Assembly: GCA_030063045.1 (NCBI GenBank)
Contig: JAQSEB010000137.1
Coordinates: 1,984,001 to 2,048,000, forward strand
Origin: Pratylenchus scribneri
Taxonomy: Eukaryota > Nematoda > Chromadorea > Rhabditida > Pratylenchidae
Direction of reading: 5' to 3'
DNA length: 64,000 nt
In this document: piece after piece, positions 1 through 12,608 of the stretch
Numbering within the stretch: the first letter of the stretch is position 1
How the letters are laid out: every line of letters starts with the position of its first letter
Position numbers and translations under genes: made by a program
Notes under the pieces: generated by a model
What the model saw: only the letters and a program-made list of their open reading frames with translations
Told to the model about the DNA's origin: nothing
The model's database searches: none

Positions 1-3000
1 TAATCTAATTCTTTCCGGTTGGATTCCGGAAAGTTTAATCTAATTTTTCCGGTTAGTTTCCGGAAATTTTTAATCTAATTCTTTCCGATTTCCGGAATTT
101 AATCTATTTTCTGAAAAGTTTTAAATAAATTTCACTTCATATTTTCTTCTCACCCTTCAATTGGTTGCACATTGTCAAAGGCCATTTCACTTCCGGATGG
201 ATCCAGCAACAATTCGCCATTCAACGAAAATGAAATTGTTCGATCGTTCAAATCCATGAAGCATCCGACCACATCGCCCGCTTTCCACTCTCGCCCATAT
301 TGTTCCGCGCCTTGATGCCATTTCTTCACCAAATGCCCATCAAAACCGTAGCTGAATTCGTCCACCCCCAATTTGGTGTCCGATGGTGCACAAATGTCCA
401 TCCAACCGACTTTCATGAATCCATCGGTCAACACCTTTTTTGGGGGTCACATTAAATCATATTGTTAAAAAGACATTTCTAATAAAGCTGCTGAAGACAT
501 TTCAATTTTTTATCATTTCACTTTCATTTTTAATAAAAAAATATTTTTTTCCATTTTTATTTAATTAATTTTTTTTAATTATTTTCGAACAACAACCTAT
601 TCGGGAAAGATTTATTTCATTCTAAAGCCTTAAAAGTCCTCTAAAAATGACCTTTCTAATTTTTTGAAATGTAAAAATTATTATTAAAATAAGTGATTTT
701 TTCTCTAAAAATTCGATTTTAAAAAACATTTAATTTTTTTCAATTGAAATTTATAGAATTTTTTTTAAAAAAAACCACTTTTTTAAATAATGCTTTGAGC
801 TTTCCAATGGTATATCGTCTACCAGGATTGGTTTTTGGCTTACAATGTTATTATGGTCAAATGAATCCTTCTCTATTCCTAAATCATAAATGTCAATAGA
901 CTCAAAATATATAATTTTTTAAGGCAGATATGAATTTATAAAATTATATAATGCAACTTTTTAGAGGACATTTTCGCCTATTTTAATTGAATTTTGCCTC
1001 GCAAAGATATGGCCCAAAGAATAATGGCCAACTTAATGAAAATGTTCCCTACCCCAAAATCATAAAATTAATCGCCTAAATTAATAATAAAAAAAATGTT
1101 CCAACCTCAAATTCATAATACCATTTGCCACTGGTCACTTTGTATGTGGCCTCCGCGCGGAATGTCCTGGTCAGTGCCTCCAATGCGCGCATCTCCTTTT
1201 CCGCCTCCAAATCCCTTTCCATAATTGGTGTCTCCAAGAAAATGCCAAATAATTGAAGGCATCGAATGTTTTCGGCTGCCGCCTCACGATTTGCCTCTTT
1301 GATGCGCTCATCCACTTGTTCGTACGGTACCAAATGTGGAGTCCTCTTTTGGGTGGAATCCACGTACTGTGGAAAATAAATGGGGTACATCATATTCAAT
1401 TGTCCTGGGGCATCATCATATTCAACTCATTTTCTACTCTTCAAAATGGGCTTATAGTAAGCCAAAACTAATAAGGCGCTACTGACAATTTTGCCTTGGA
1501 TAACTCTAGCACTAAATTGTGTTATACATACCTATTTGTTGATATTTTTGAAGGGTAAATTGTTGGCAATTGAATGTAATTTAGTTCATTTAATTATTTG
1601 GTTAATATGCTTTTAAATTTTGCATCTTTTATCTCTGTTTTTTCTAATTTCAATTCAAAATTCTTTGAATTTTAAACAAATTTAATAAATTCAATTACTT
1701 TCTAATATATTATTTGATATATCTATATCTAGTCCACTTTTTCATCTGTTTCAAAATTTATTCACTGAAAATTGTGCATCATTTCTTTATATAAATATTA
1801 TATTCGACTTTTTTTGGTTGTAATAATTTACGTTAATTTTATTGAATTTTTCTCATTCCATTGGATTAATTCAACTCTTTCATCTGACATCAAAATTTAG
1901 TGAAAAAGATAACTTCTATTTTTAAAAACCATTATAAAATAATGGGCCTAATTCAGCTTTCTTTAATAAATTAATTTGCCCAAAAATTTGCCATCATTTC
2001 TCAAACCACTCACCTCGCTGATTCCAAATGTCCATCCCCGCTTGATCTTTTCACGTCCCCAAACATTGTGGGTATTTCGGGCCAATGCCTCAATCAATGG
2101 TTGCATGCTTTCGGGCAATTCAATTTCGTGCGTGTCCAATGGTTGAGGCTTATAGCCATTTTGTTGTAAATAACTTTGCGGAAGGCGGAGAGGCCTCAAT
2201 CGAGTTGGTGGCTTGTCCAAAACCTGTGAAAATAGCAAAATTTGCAAAATTATTATTTAAAAAATGCCAAAAATTTGACCATATGCCAGCCGAGTGCCTG
2301 AAAAAATATATGTGAAAATTAAAATAAAATTTTTGGTGCTTGCCAAAATGGTTTTCATCGTTTCCATCGCCAAATTAATGTTATATGCGCGTTCGGTTTC
2401 AGGCAATCGATCAAATGAGGTAATGCAGGGATGGCGTCGGGTTTGTTCACTTCGAACCTATTCAGATATGAAAATTGTCGAAAAATGACAAAATAATTAT
2501 AATGGTTTGGGTATTAAACGGTTTAACCCATTTTGGTTTGGTCAGAAATTAAAGGGTATTAAACGGTTTAAACCCATTTTGGTTTGGTCAACAATTAAAG
2601 GGTATTAAACGGTTTAAACCCATTTTGGTTTGGTCAGAAATTAAAGGGTATTAAACGGTTTAAACCCATTTTGGTTTGGTCAGAAATTAAAGGGTATTAA
2701 ACGGTTTAAACCTATTTTGGTTTGGTCAACAATTAAAGGGTATTAAACGGTTTAAACCCATTTTGGTTTGGTCAACAATTAAAGGGTATTAAACGGTTTA
2801 AACCCATTTTGGTTTGGTCAACAATTAAAGGGTATTAAACGGTTTAAACCCATTTTAGTTGGTCAACAATTAAAGGGTATTAAACGGTTTAAACCCATTT
2901 TGGTTTGGTCAACAATTAAAGGGTATTAAACGGTTTAAACCTATTTTGTTTTATGGTCCAAAAAACTAAGTTTAGAATTGGTTAAACCCAAACAAATAAT

Positions 3001-6000
3001 AAAATGATGCATCTTGACAAGAACTTTAGTTTAAGTATATGTTTTTGGATTAGGATTAAGTTTTTCGGCTTTTTGAATATTCCCCATCCTCTTAAAAATC
3101 CTCTACCTCTCCATAAATCCAGCCCAAATCAATTTTGCGCATTGCCCAAAGTTCATGCAAATTTTCCGAAAATTTATAATGGCATTCCGCAGCAAATGAT
3201 GGCAAAATGACGCCGGATGTGTCGATGGGAATTGGCACGAATGGTTCAATGGAATGGAGGAGAGTGGATGGACCGGAATAAATATTTTTGGAAATGTCGC
3301 CAAACGAAAGGCATTCCTGCACGGTCAAAGGGCAATTGATGGCCTCGAAGATGGGCGAAAAGCTTGAGGGTGGCCCGAATTTGAGGCGCCCGTGATTTCG
3401 GCCAAAAATGAAGCGGCAACTTTAAATATGGATGATTGTTAGATTTTTCCCATTTTCACCAAAAAAATTTTTAATTTTATTTTTCCTAATAAAACATGTA
3501 TTTTATGATTTTATTTTTTAAAAATTTAATTTCCTAAATTGTTATCGGTTCATAAACTGGTTTCGTATTTAAGGTTATTCGATGGTTGGGAATCCGAATT
3601 TTTCAATAATTTTTAAATAATTTAATTTCTTGAACAATTCTGCTTTATAAAAAAGTTTATAAACCGGTTTAGAAAATCCAAACTTTCAAACTACCAGTAT
3701 AGTTAATTCGACGCTTCTCGTTGAGCAGAGACGAATCTGGAATTGGTTTCACATAAAACTCAAAAATAAAAAAAGTTGTGGCCTTTTAAAATTGGCAAAG
3801 TTACTTTGATAAGTTGCATGGCTCAAATGACCATAACTTTTTTATTTTTGAATTTTATGAGAAATCAATCACATATGCATGCTCTTCTCATCTAGGCGCG
3901 TTGAATGATATAAAATATGACCCCAATATACCAAAATTCAATTTTTTCTAAACCGGTTTATAAACCGGTCTATGAAACGAAAAAGTTTTAAACCTATTTA
4001 ATTTTCGAAAACTAGTGCTAAATTTGGGTTCCCGATAACAAAATATTAAAGTTTTTTCACGTTAATTTTTTCCAAACCGGTTTATAAACCGAAAACAGTT
4101 CAAAACCAATTCAATTTTCGAAAAATTAATGCTAATTTCGGGTTCCTCATCATCAAAAACATCTAAAATACAAATTTTAATTGTAAAATAAAATAAAAAA
4201 TTCTTGGAAAAAAATGCCGATAATAATGAAAACGCACCTGACTTTGGCCGACAGGGACATTACGGGGAAAAAGAAGCCATCAACATTGAATTGTTTGAAC
4301 AGGGAATAGACGGGTTGGCCATTTAGGGTAAAGCGAATTTCGGCAGAAATTAAGTCCAACAAGCAGCCAACAATGTCCCCTTTTCGAAGTAATCTATGGC
4401 CAACTTGTCGACTCTTTCCACCACAAAACATGTTCATCCCATCAAATCCGTAGGAGTAGAAATCATCGCCAACTCCGCCACAACCCCAGCCATCGCCTGG
4501 GCCAGGGAAGGGCTAAAAAATAAATTTGGCGAATTCAAAGGAGGCTATTTTTCGGATTGGTGGTTAATAAAAATATTTGAAGCCAATTAAATCATCAAAT
4601 ATTGAATTAATTGAAATATGTTTAATTTGGATAGAGAAGAAAATTCCTGTATTTAATTTTTTAGATGATTAAAAAATATATAGAAAAAATTAATAAAGAA
4701 AAGGGCAACAACTTATTTCGATAATGAGAAAAGGAGTACGGTACCGAGAAAAGGAGTACAGAATCACTTTAATAAATTCATATTCCCAAAATGTTTTTTA
4801 ATTAATATTTTGATAAATTTTTTAAATTAATTTTTGTTGAAATTTTTAAATTAAATTTCCGGAAAATTTTTGAATTCATGTTTCTGAAAAGTTTTTTATT
4901 AAATTTTAAAGGAAGTTTTTTAATTCAAGATTAAAAGAAAAATTTAATTCATCACTAAATTTTCTGAAAGTGTACTTTTAAGCAATTATATTTTCCGGAA
5001 AGTTTGCTTTATAGGCAATTTTATTTTCTTTTCCATTTTTGAAAGAAAAAAACACATTTATTTAAAATTAAACTACAAACAGACAAAATTAAATGATATA
5101 TAAATTTAGAAACAACAGAATCATATTAGGAAAATAAATTTGATTCTTAATTGTGAAAATTTTTTACTCTATCAAACTCAAACTTTTTTGAATTTTATAT
5201 CCTACATGAAATAATTACGCTACCTTGAATCCAACAGTGTTCGCCCATCCCACTCGTAAATATGGGGCATTTGGCCCACATAGTTCCACGTGTTCCACCT
5301 CCGCCTCATAATACCATCGTTTGAAGAGGGAACTTCCATCAATGACTCCGACCAGAATATTCGGCATTAAACTTAAAATTTTATAGGAATAAGATCGGAA
5401 ATTTATACTACAACTTGTTGCCAAAATAATTCATAAAATAGTGAACAAATTTAGATGATTTCTATATCAAATTAAAGAGCAGACTTTTGGCTATTAAATG
5501 ATATTAATTTTATTAAAATTGGTTCAGAAATAATGAATTGGTAGCCAAAATACCATTTAAATTGATCTTTACTATGGATTGGCGAAATTTCATTGATTTT
5601 TTATGCAAAACTTTCATCAATTTTGAACCAATTTAAATAAAATTAATATCATTTGATAGCCAAAAATCTGCTCTTTAATTTGATAACAAAAATCATCAAA
5701 ATTGGTTCAGTCCTTGATGAGTTATTATAAACGGCGTCAAATTGGCCAGACACCAAGTTTTCCCAATTTATAAAAGTTTGCCAAACTTGCCTGGACACAT
5801 AATCGCACATTTTGGTTTGCAGCAACAAATCTTTGCCCGGTAACAAATATTCCGTAATTGTATTCTGACTGCTCCTCACTGCCATTCCATTGCCCTCACA
5901 GAGTGAGGAGAGCACTTCCAGCACTTTTGGGTCACGGCCAACTTTTTCCAACAAAGAAATAACCGAACGAATGTGCCCTATTAAAGTGGAATCAAAGAAT

Positions 6001-9000
6001 ATAGATAATTTGCAGCCAATTTGGAAAATCGGCATTTTCAGGAAAGGTCAAACAGCCAATTTTGAAAATCTCGGCTTCCATTCGTCGTACAATCTCGAGC
6101 ATAGACTCATTCGATTCGGCATAATCGATTTAGTCTATAAATTTTCAGTTTCAGAGCCCAACCGGTTTAGATTTGCAAACTTTTGTCTAATCTTTAATAC
6201 TGGTGTGCAAAAAGAAATTTTATAGAATAAATTAACCATTCCGAATCGAATGAGCCTCTTCTCATCAGATTTCTGGGTTGCCTCTAGTCTCCTTCTGCTT
6301 CAGCTGTTTTTCAATTTAAGAAGTCGAGATTTACACAATTAATGAGCTAAATACATGGCTTTTTTCGTAAGGGCCCTATATGTCCGAAATCGAAATCTCC
6401 TATATATATATCTTTGAGCACCTTCATTAATCATATTCAGTGCCTCCGGCGATTCAGTCAGCACACAGTACAATACATCCAAAATGCCTTCGGCAGATTG
6501 GGGATTGGCCAAACGGCCAAAAAGCCAATCCAAGCGGAGGAGTGCGGCGAATTGTGCACAATTCGAATGATTCCCTTTGATCATTGCGGCCACCAACAGG
6601 TACAAATATGTGGCAATTTCCTCCCACATCAGTTGGTTTTGTTCGCCAACTAGGCCAGTGAAATTTGGCAACGATTCCATTGCGGAGAATTTGTCAATTG
6701 TTTCAAGGATCATGTTTAAAACGCCTTCCGCCTGGAATAAATCCTGACGGGAGCGGAGTGCCCGAAAACGATTCTGGCGACTTTCAAAGTCCAGCTCGTC
6801 GCCGGGTTGTGCGAAATAATCGATTAAATCCTGCATTAATTTGAGCACTTCCTGCAGATCTACGCGGCGCCAATCCAGCGATTCATTCCCGTCGGTTTGA
6901 AGTCCTTCGATTCCTCTGGAAATTTAAAATAAATTGTGAAAATTTTTTTAAATATTTGGAAAAATTTTAAAATAAATTTGGAAAAATTTTTTAAAATTTT
7001 TATAATAAATTTTGAAAAATATTTGAAATAAATTTTTTAAATTGTTAATAATAAATTAGGAAAATTTTTTAAAATAAATTTGGAAAATTTTTTAAATAAA
7101 TTTTAAAAAATTTTTTACAAAAATGAAAAATAAAATTGGAAAATTTTGAATAAATTTGGAAAAATTTTTAATAAATGTGAAAAATTTGGCCCATGTTTAC
7201 TTTAGGAATCGATTCAAGACAGCGGAACATTTCCTGATCACTCGGGCCGACATGCTCTCCTCCTCCAATGCCATGAAAAATGTGTAACAATCGTCCATAT
7301 GGCCTAAAATGTGCATTTGACACATCTTTCGTTATTTAATATTTTTAACCACCCCTGATAGCCAGTACACCCTCCCCTTTCTTTCCAATAAGATAAAATA
7401 AGATATTTCAAAAATTGCTATTTTATTATAAAATGAACTAGGCCATTTCTTTTGGCCATAACTCAACAAGGAGTTAACATATTTGAAATATCTATTTTAA
7501 ATTCCTAATTGTCCTTTAAAAATCGGCTCTTTGTTTTAATTATATACAATATAAAAAAAATGTCACACGGTTTTTGAGGTATAATAAGGTTCGGGGTGGG
7601 TGGGTGTCCGGAGGTGGGACTTCGATAAATTTTCGCTATAAAGAGAAGAATGTCTTGCAGTTGTTATGTCCCTTATAGAGCCTCAAAGGCATATCAATTC
7701 ACATATTCATTTTCCTTTCTATTCCAAATTCCAATTCAATTACTGATGGCTGATGGGATGGATGAGCAAAGCAACAATTTCCACTACAGTATTCATATTC
7801 CCCGAGACCAACCTTCACTGTGCGCAATTGCCTTCTTCTCCTCCACCTTTCCCAGTCCTTTTTTGGTCACTTCCGATGTTTGATAGGTCAACCACACTTC
7901 ACGTTCCACATGCCGAATGAATGCGTTCGTTTCGCCATATTGCACTGTGGCTTGGCCCATTCCCTCCTCCTCCTTCTCGTCCAACATTTGCTTCTTTGGG
8001 TCTTTATTTTGGCAGAGGACGAATGCCGAATTTTGGTAGGTGGCACGGTCCCTGTGCAACAGCTGGACCAATTTTTCGTTGACTCCTTCCACAACGCCCA
8101 AATATCTGCCCGTTGTGATGTGCCGAATTCGGAATGGCTGCTCATAGCCCAACAGGGCACCGTGCCATTTTGTTCGGATTGGCTCAATTCGCCAGAGGGA
8201 ACGGGCTTGAGTGACCGCCGGGCCCCCTTCATAGATGACCAAATTATGGGCCATATGTTCACTCCAATTCTCCGGGATTGTCAAGCATTCATCATTGCCA
8301 TGAAACAGGCGAAGCACATCATTGCCGAATAAAAAGCCCATATTTCGAATGCGAACTGAGCCGGAACTGATTGAGGTGACATTCCATAGGGTTTGATGGA
8401 ATGAGGCAATCACCATGAATCCATTCCGATAATATTCCTCGCCCAAACTGGTCATATGCTAAATTTAAAAAAGCATTATATATAAATATTGGAATTCAAA
8501 ACAGACCAAATATCGTTCAGTGGCCACACTGACCTACGCACAAAAAAAAAATAAAAATTAAATCAACAAATATTAGAAAATGCATACCAGTATGACGTCA
8601 TCCCCGGCCCGTACTTTCTCCCCTTCCGATCGTTGTTTGCTGGCCGGATGAATTGTCCACCTAAATCCCAGGGATATTATTTAATTGTCGAAAATTATTA
8701 AAGGTTTGTTCAACATTCACAAACCAAATATACCCAAAATTGGATAGAGCTAGTCAAGATGGACGCATTGAATGGTATATAATTTGTTATGGTTTGGTCA
8801 ACAATTAAAGGGTATTAAACGGTTTAAACCCATTTTGGCTTGGTCAACAATTAAAGGGTATTAAATGGTTTAAACCCATTTTGGTTTGGTCAACAATTAA
8901 AGGGTATTAAACGATTTAAACCCAGTTTGGTTTGGTCAACAATTAAAGGGTATCAAACGATTTAAACCCAGTTTGGTTTGGTCAACAATTAAAGGGTATT

Positions 9001-12000
9001 AAACGATTTAAACCCAGTTTGGTTTGGTCAACAATTAAAGGGTATTAAACGGTTTAAACCAATTTTGGTTTGGTCAACAATTAAAGGGTATTAAACGGTT
9101 TAAACCCATTTTGGTTTGGTCAACAATTAAAGGGTATTAAACGGTTTAATTCCATTTTGGTTTGGTCAACAATTAAAGGGTTTTAAACGGTTTAAACCCA
9201 TTTTAGGTTTAATGGTTCAAAACAATGTTAAGAGTGGTTAAACCTATGCCAAAATATAATCAAATATTGTGGTTCAATGAGGTCTATCCAATGGGTTAAA
9301 ATTTATGGGTATATAGGTTAAACCAATTAACCGATTTAATATTTTCGGCAATAAAATATTTCCCTAAATCTATTCTGCCTAGGGTTGCGCCCCCGCACCC
9401 GCGGGGGCCACCCCCGACGGGGATCCCCGCACTTTTTGGGTTTCACCCCCGACCCTACCCCCGCATATGCTACCCCCGCGCCCCCGCATCCCCGCAAAAG
9501 CCACCCCCGCGCCCCCGCACCCCCGCGGGGGTGAACATGCACCCCATATTATTGGATAGACTTTGAATTTTTGAAACAAATTTGCCCATTATTGGAAATT
9601 TTTCACATTGAAACAAAAAAGGTTATTGCAAATTTTATTATTAATTTTAATTTTTATATTAAGTTTTCTCTCGAAAAATCTACTTGCTCAACAGTTCTTC
9701 CCACTCTCAAGCGGATTCGAGATTTTTTGGCTGAACAACGTTTTCCAAGAACAATTGCACCAATAGCGGAAAAAATCGCCAAAACGCTTCAAGAAAGAGT
9801 TGGCGAATTATGCAAAAATGATTTGCTTCGAATTTCCATGCTGTTGGATCCTCGGTTTGCTTATGACACTATTTTTTTCACGCCGGAGAGCTGGAAAATT
9901 GTCGAACAATTATTGATCGAATTTGCCAAAAAAAGTATGAATTAATTGATATTAATTTTAAACAAAAATTTCGCAGCATTGATCAAGAATGTTGATGAAC
10001 AAAATCAAATAGTGGAATATTTTAATGAGACAGAAGTGCCATTGGACATTGAGAATGATGATTTGGAAGCTGATTTAGGCTCTGGAAGCGATGAAAGCAT
10101 GGCAAATTGTAAGATTGATTAATAATATTTTATTCGATTAATAATTTTTGTATTTAACCTTATTCCAGATAACATTTGGAATATTAAACAAAAATCAACC
10201 AGCGCCACTTCATTGCCATCATCAATTTCTGATGAGCCAGAATCGGAATTGTCTGCCCAAATTGAATTACAATTGGCTCATTTCAAACAGAAAAAATTGG
10301 CACTTGATGAAGATTTATTCAAATGGTGGCGCGAAAATGCGATTAATTATCCCGACTTGACAAAATTGGCTCGAATTTTGCATTGCATTCCTGCCACTTC
10401 AATATGCAGCGAGAGGCTCTTCTCCAAGGCAGGACTAATTTATTCAAATACCCTTCGAAATAGGTTTATTTAATTTAAAAAATGTTATTTATCATTTGAA
10501 TTATATTTAAAGACTTTCCGGGAAAATGGTTCGCCAAATTTTGGTTGTAAAAGCAAATTTGGACCCAGTGAAATTGGCACCATCAACTTCAGATGATTCA
10601 GAAGATGAAGAAATTGAAGAGGAGATTGAATAAAATAAATGATGATTTAAAATTTTTTTGCTGATTTAAAATTTATTTGCACTTATAATTTATTGAAATT
10701 TTAGTAATTTTTTTTCAAAAAAAATTTTTTTGTGAAAAATTAGACCTTTTAAAAAATTTAGGTCACCCCCGTACCCCCGCGGGGATCCCCGCGGGGGCCC
10801 CCGCAAGGGGTCACCCCCGAACCCGTCCCCGCAAGTGCCAACCCCGCAAACCCCGACCCCCGCACAACCCGCCCCCGCACTGCGGGGGCGCAACCCTAAT
10901 TCTGCCTACCAAGAAGATTCGCCTTCCTCACTGCCTTCCTGCACGCCAACATCGAATGCCAATTTGTCATTTGAGGAGCAAGAGGACAGACAGGCCAGAT
11001 ACATTTCACTTTGAACATGTTTCAGTTGGACAGCATGGCCATATAAAAGGGTTTTGTGGCCACCGGATCCTCCACCTCCACCTTTGGGGCCACCACTTTC
11101 GGTGGCCACTGCTGTGGTGTTTCCCTCGGCACTCATCATCATTTCCTGCAGGGCACGCACCGAAAGGGCATTGTCAATGTAGAGCATGCAGGAGGCGATA
11201 TCCGGTGGACAATCTTTGTCGGAAATGGCCTCCAATGTGCACATTCGATTGCCTGAAAATAGGAGAAATTATTTTTAATTTGCAGAAAAACGGTTCAGAA
11301 ATTATCCTAGTACAATTAACCTTATTCCCAATGGATAGATCTCGTCAAAATGTATCATTTGATTATGTTTTGGCATTGGGTTTAACCAATTCTAGCTTAT
11401 TTTTGAACCATTAAACCAAAATGGGTTTAAACCGTTTAAAATACCCTTTAATTGTTGACCAAACCAAAATGGGTTTAAACAGCTTAATACCCTTTATTTT
11501 TTGGCCAAACCAAAATGGGTTTAAACCGTTTAATACCCTTTAATTATTGACCAAACCAAAATGGGTTTAAACCGTTTAATAACCTTTAATTGTTGACCAA
11601 ACCATAACAAATTATATACCATTCAATGCATATTCTTGACCAGCTCTATCCAATTTTGGGTATATGATTTTTGAATTTATGAAAAACCATTGAACCCTTA
11701 TAATCTTTTCTCCATTTTAACTTACCGAATCCTTCGGTAGAAAGGCAAACCCTTTCGGATTCGCCGCCGGCACCTTCCCTTTGGCTTGAAACCAGACATG
11801 TGAGACAGACGATATCGCCCTGAAAAAAAAAATGATAATAATGGAATTTTAGTGGAAATTTTGTGGTTATATGAATAAGAGGGAAATTGCGGATGTTTTA
11901 GATTGATTGGTTAATTTTGCCTCACTCATGTCAGGACAACCCATCATTTCGTTGACCTAATTTTTCTCATTTTTTTAACTCATCAAAGACTGAACCAAAT

Positions 12001-12608
12001 TTGATGATTTCTTTAGCAAATTAAGAACAACTTTTGGTTATTTATTTTTATTAATTTTATTTAAATTGGTTCCGAATTTATGAAGTTGTGCCAAAAAAAT
12101 CAATAAAAATTTCTCAAATCCATAATTATGGGTCATTTTAAATGATTTTTGCGCACAACTTCATCAATTCTGAAACAAAATAAAATTAATATCTTTGAAT
12201 AGCCAAAAGTCTGCTCTTTAATTTAATAGCAAAATCATCAAAATTGGTTCTTTTTTTAATGAATTATTTTTGACGGCAAAAAGTTTGAGCTTATCCTAGG
12301 ATTTTTGCCTTGCTAAGGAATTGTTGATGGTGTAAGTCGCCGGCCAATTCGTCGTCATCTTCGCCAAGGTCATTTGCGGCTGATGCCAACAATGAGAATC
12401 GAGTCATTTTTTAGTGTTTTTGTTGGAAAAATATTATTTTTCTCCAGTCAGTGGCCTCGCATTTTCTAGTATTTTTGGAGAGGACCAATAATTTCCGCCA
12501 CTCAAGTGGCCCACATTTCCCTCCCTCGTTTATTTTTCGCGCACTCACCGTTCTCAAAAACGAAACATCGTCCTGTTCTCCGCCAGCATTCTCCTCTTTT
12601 TCGGCCAT
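1..12608 (-). CDS. unc-68: Ryanodine receptor (ER/SR calcium-release channel), N-terminal part; runs off the left edge
   Basis: Homotetrameric intracellular calcium-release channel of muscle and neurons. I read 17 exons on the minus strand with fully consistent phase (about 1,215 residues): 12608-12549, 11819-11726, 11252-10910, 8660-8588, 8533-8507, 8458-7813, 7303-7201, 6915-6422, 5977-5791, 5371-5224, 4512-4238, 3419-3107, 2457-2344, 2297-2280, 2223-2014, 1366-1106, 434-154. The start is chosen because exon 1 carries [10 protein letters not shown], the conserved RyR N-terminus. Hallmarks in order: [10 protein letters not shown] and [13 protein letters not shown] (N-terminal IP3R-like/MIR region), [38 protein letters not shown]-type helices (exons 8-9), SPRY with [12 protein letters not shown], RyR repeats with NLHELWA and NGYKPQPLD, and a second SPRY with [11 protein letters not shown]. 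Full-length RyRs have about 5,000 residues, so most of the gene, including the pore, lies to the left. Introns 9 and 13 are GC-AG; exons 5 and 14 are microexons. The 18-nt exon 14 is the least certain call. Confidence 0.95.
2468..3083 (+). repeat. Family A element, copy 1 (TTAAAC tandem array) in RyR intron 12
   Basis: Tandem array of a roughly 47-bp unit with core TTAAACGGTTTAAACCC followed by a TTTGGTTTGGTCAACAATTA-type spacer. Eroded ends with TTGTCGAAAA (left) and TTTTTCGGC (right) match the termini of the other copies. The host intron is 3106-2458, so the element takes up nearly all of it. Confidence 0.9.
3540..4110. repeat. AAACCGGTTTATAAACCGG-type dispersed repeat in RyR intron 11
   Basis: Three occurrences of near-palindromic AAACCGGTTTATAAACCG words (near 3650, 3950 and 4075) with inverted similarity between the flanks. 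No coding sequence seen. Confidence 0.5.
5425..5757. repeat. Fold-back element family B, copy 1, in RyR intron 9
   Basis: Two arms of about 140 nt in inverted orientation. Outer ends resemble CGCCATTTATAATAACTCAT; inner parts carry AAAGAGCAGACTTTTGGCTA and its complement. Other copies are at 11965, 19437, 23262, 26172 and 35365. Confidence 0.85.
8675..9353 (+). repeat. Family A element, copy 2, in RyR intron 3
   Basis: Left end ATTTAATTGTCGAAAA about 15 nt from the splice acceptor; then the conserved GGATAGAGCTAGTCAAGATG flank, the array, and a right end TTTTCGGCAATAAAATATTT. Before the hAT inserted, the intron would have been this element plus about 45 nt. Confidence 0.9.
9372..9379. repeat. 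hAT target-site duplication, left copy (ATTCTGCC)
   Basis: Identical 8-bp words abut both ends of the hAT element; the partner is 10899-10906. Confidence 0.93.
9380..10898 (+). mobile_element. hAT-superfamily transposon, internally truncated, in RyR intron 3
   Basis: A 1,519-bp element bounded by a perfect 18-bp terminal inverted repeat TAGGGTTGCGCCCCCGCA (9380-9397, and its complement at 10881-10898). It is flanked by a perfect 8-bp target duplication ATTCTGCC (9372-9379 and 10899-10906), the duplication length typical of hAT. Both subterminal zones (9380-9544 and 10762-10898) are strikingly GC-rich arrays of CCCCCGC-like words in an AT-rich genome. Between them lies a transposase fragment on the plus strand. 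The intact target duplication and termini suggest a recent insertion. Because only a C-terminal transposase part remains, it is probably a deletion derivative that needs transposase from elsewhere. Confidence 0.93.
9571..10633 (+). pseudogene. hAT transposase, C-terminal fragment
   Basis: Five plausible exons in phase (9571-9621, 9664-9934, 9977-10108, 10169-10463, 10513-10633) would encode about 289 residues. The middle has a typical hAT stretch ([16 protein letters not shown]). The end carries the hAT C-terminal dimerisation signature: [34 protein letters not shown], then LRNR followed by an acidic tail. The N-terminal BED zinc finger and most of the RNase-H-like catalytic core seen in full hAT transposases (usually over 500 residues) are absent. 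The fragment could still be transcribed, but catalytic activity is not expected. It is antisense to the host ryanodine receptor gene. Confidence 0.85.
10899..10906. repeat. hAT target-site duplication, right copy (ATTCTGCC)
   Basis: On the minus strand this copy covers positions +4 to +11 of RyR intron 3; the donor GT is at 10909-10908. Confidence 0.93.
11290..11712 (-). repeat. Family A element, copy 3, in RyR intron 2
   Basis: Array in the reverse orientation (GGGTTTAAACCGTTTAATAC). The host intron is 11725-11253, so the element fills it almost completely. Confidence 0.88.
11965..12292. repeat. Fold-back element family B, copy 2, in RyR intron 1
   Basis: Same arms as the 5425 copy: ACTCATCAAAGACTGAACCA at the left; the CAAAATTGGTTC arm is diverged near 12240-12290. 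Confidence 0.82.

Noticed and set aside
2468..3083. Family A arrays as centromeric or telomeric satellite
   Set aside because: Arrays are short, bounded by conserved flanks and scattered among genes, so a mobile element with an internal array fits better.
7820..8332. 170-residue plus-strand frame
   Set aside because: Antisense shadow of RyR exon 6, which has clear MIR-region similarity on the minus strand.
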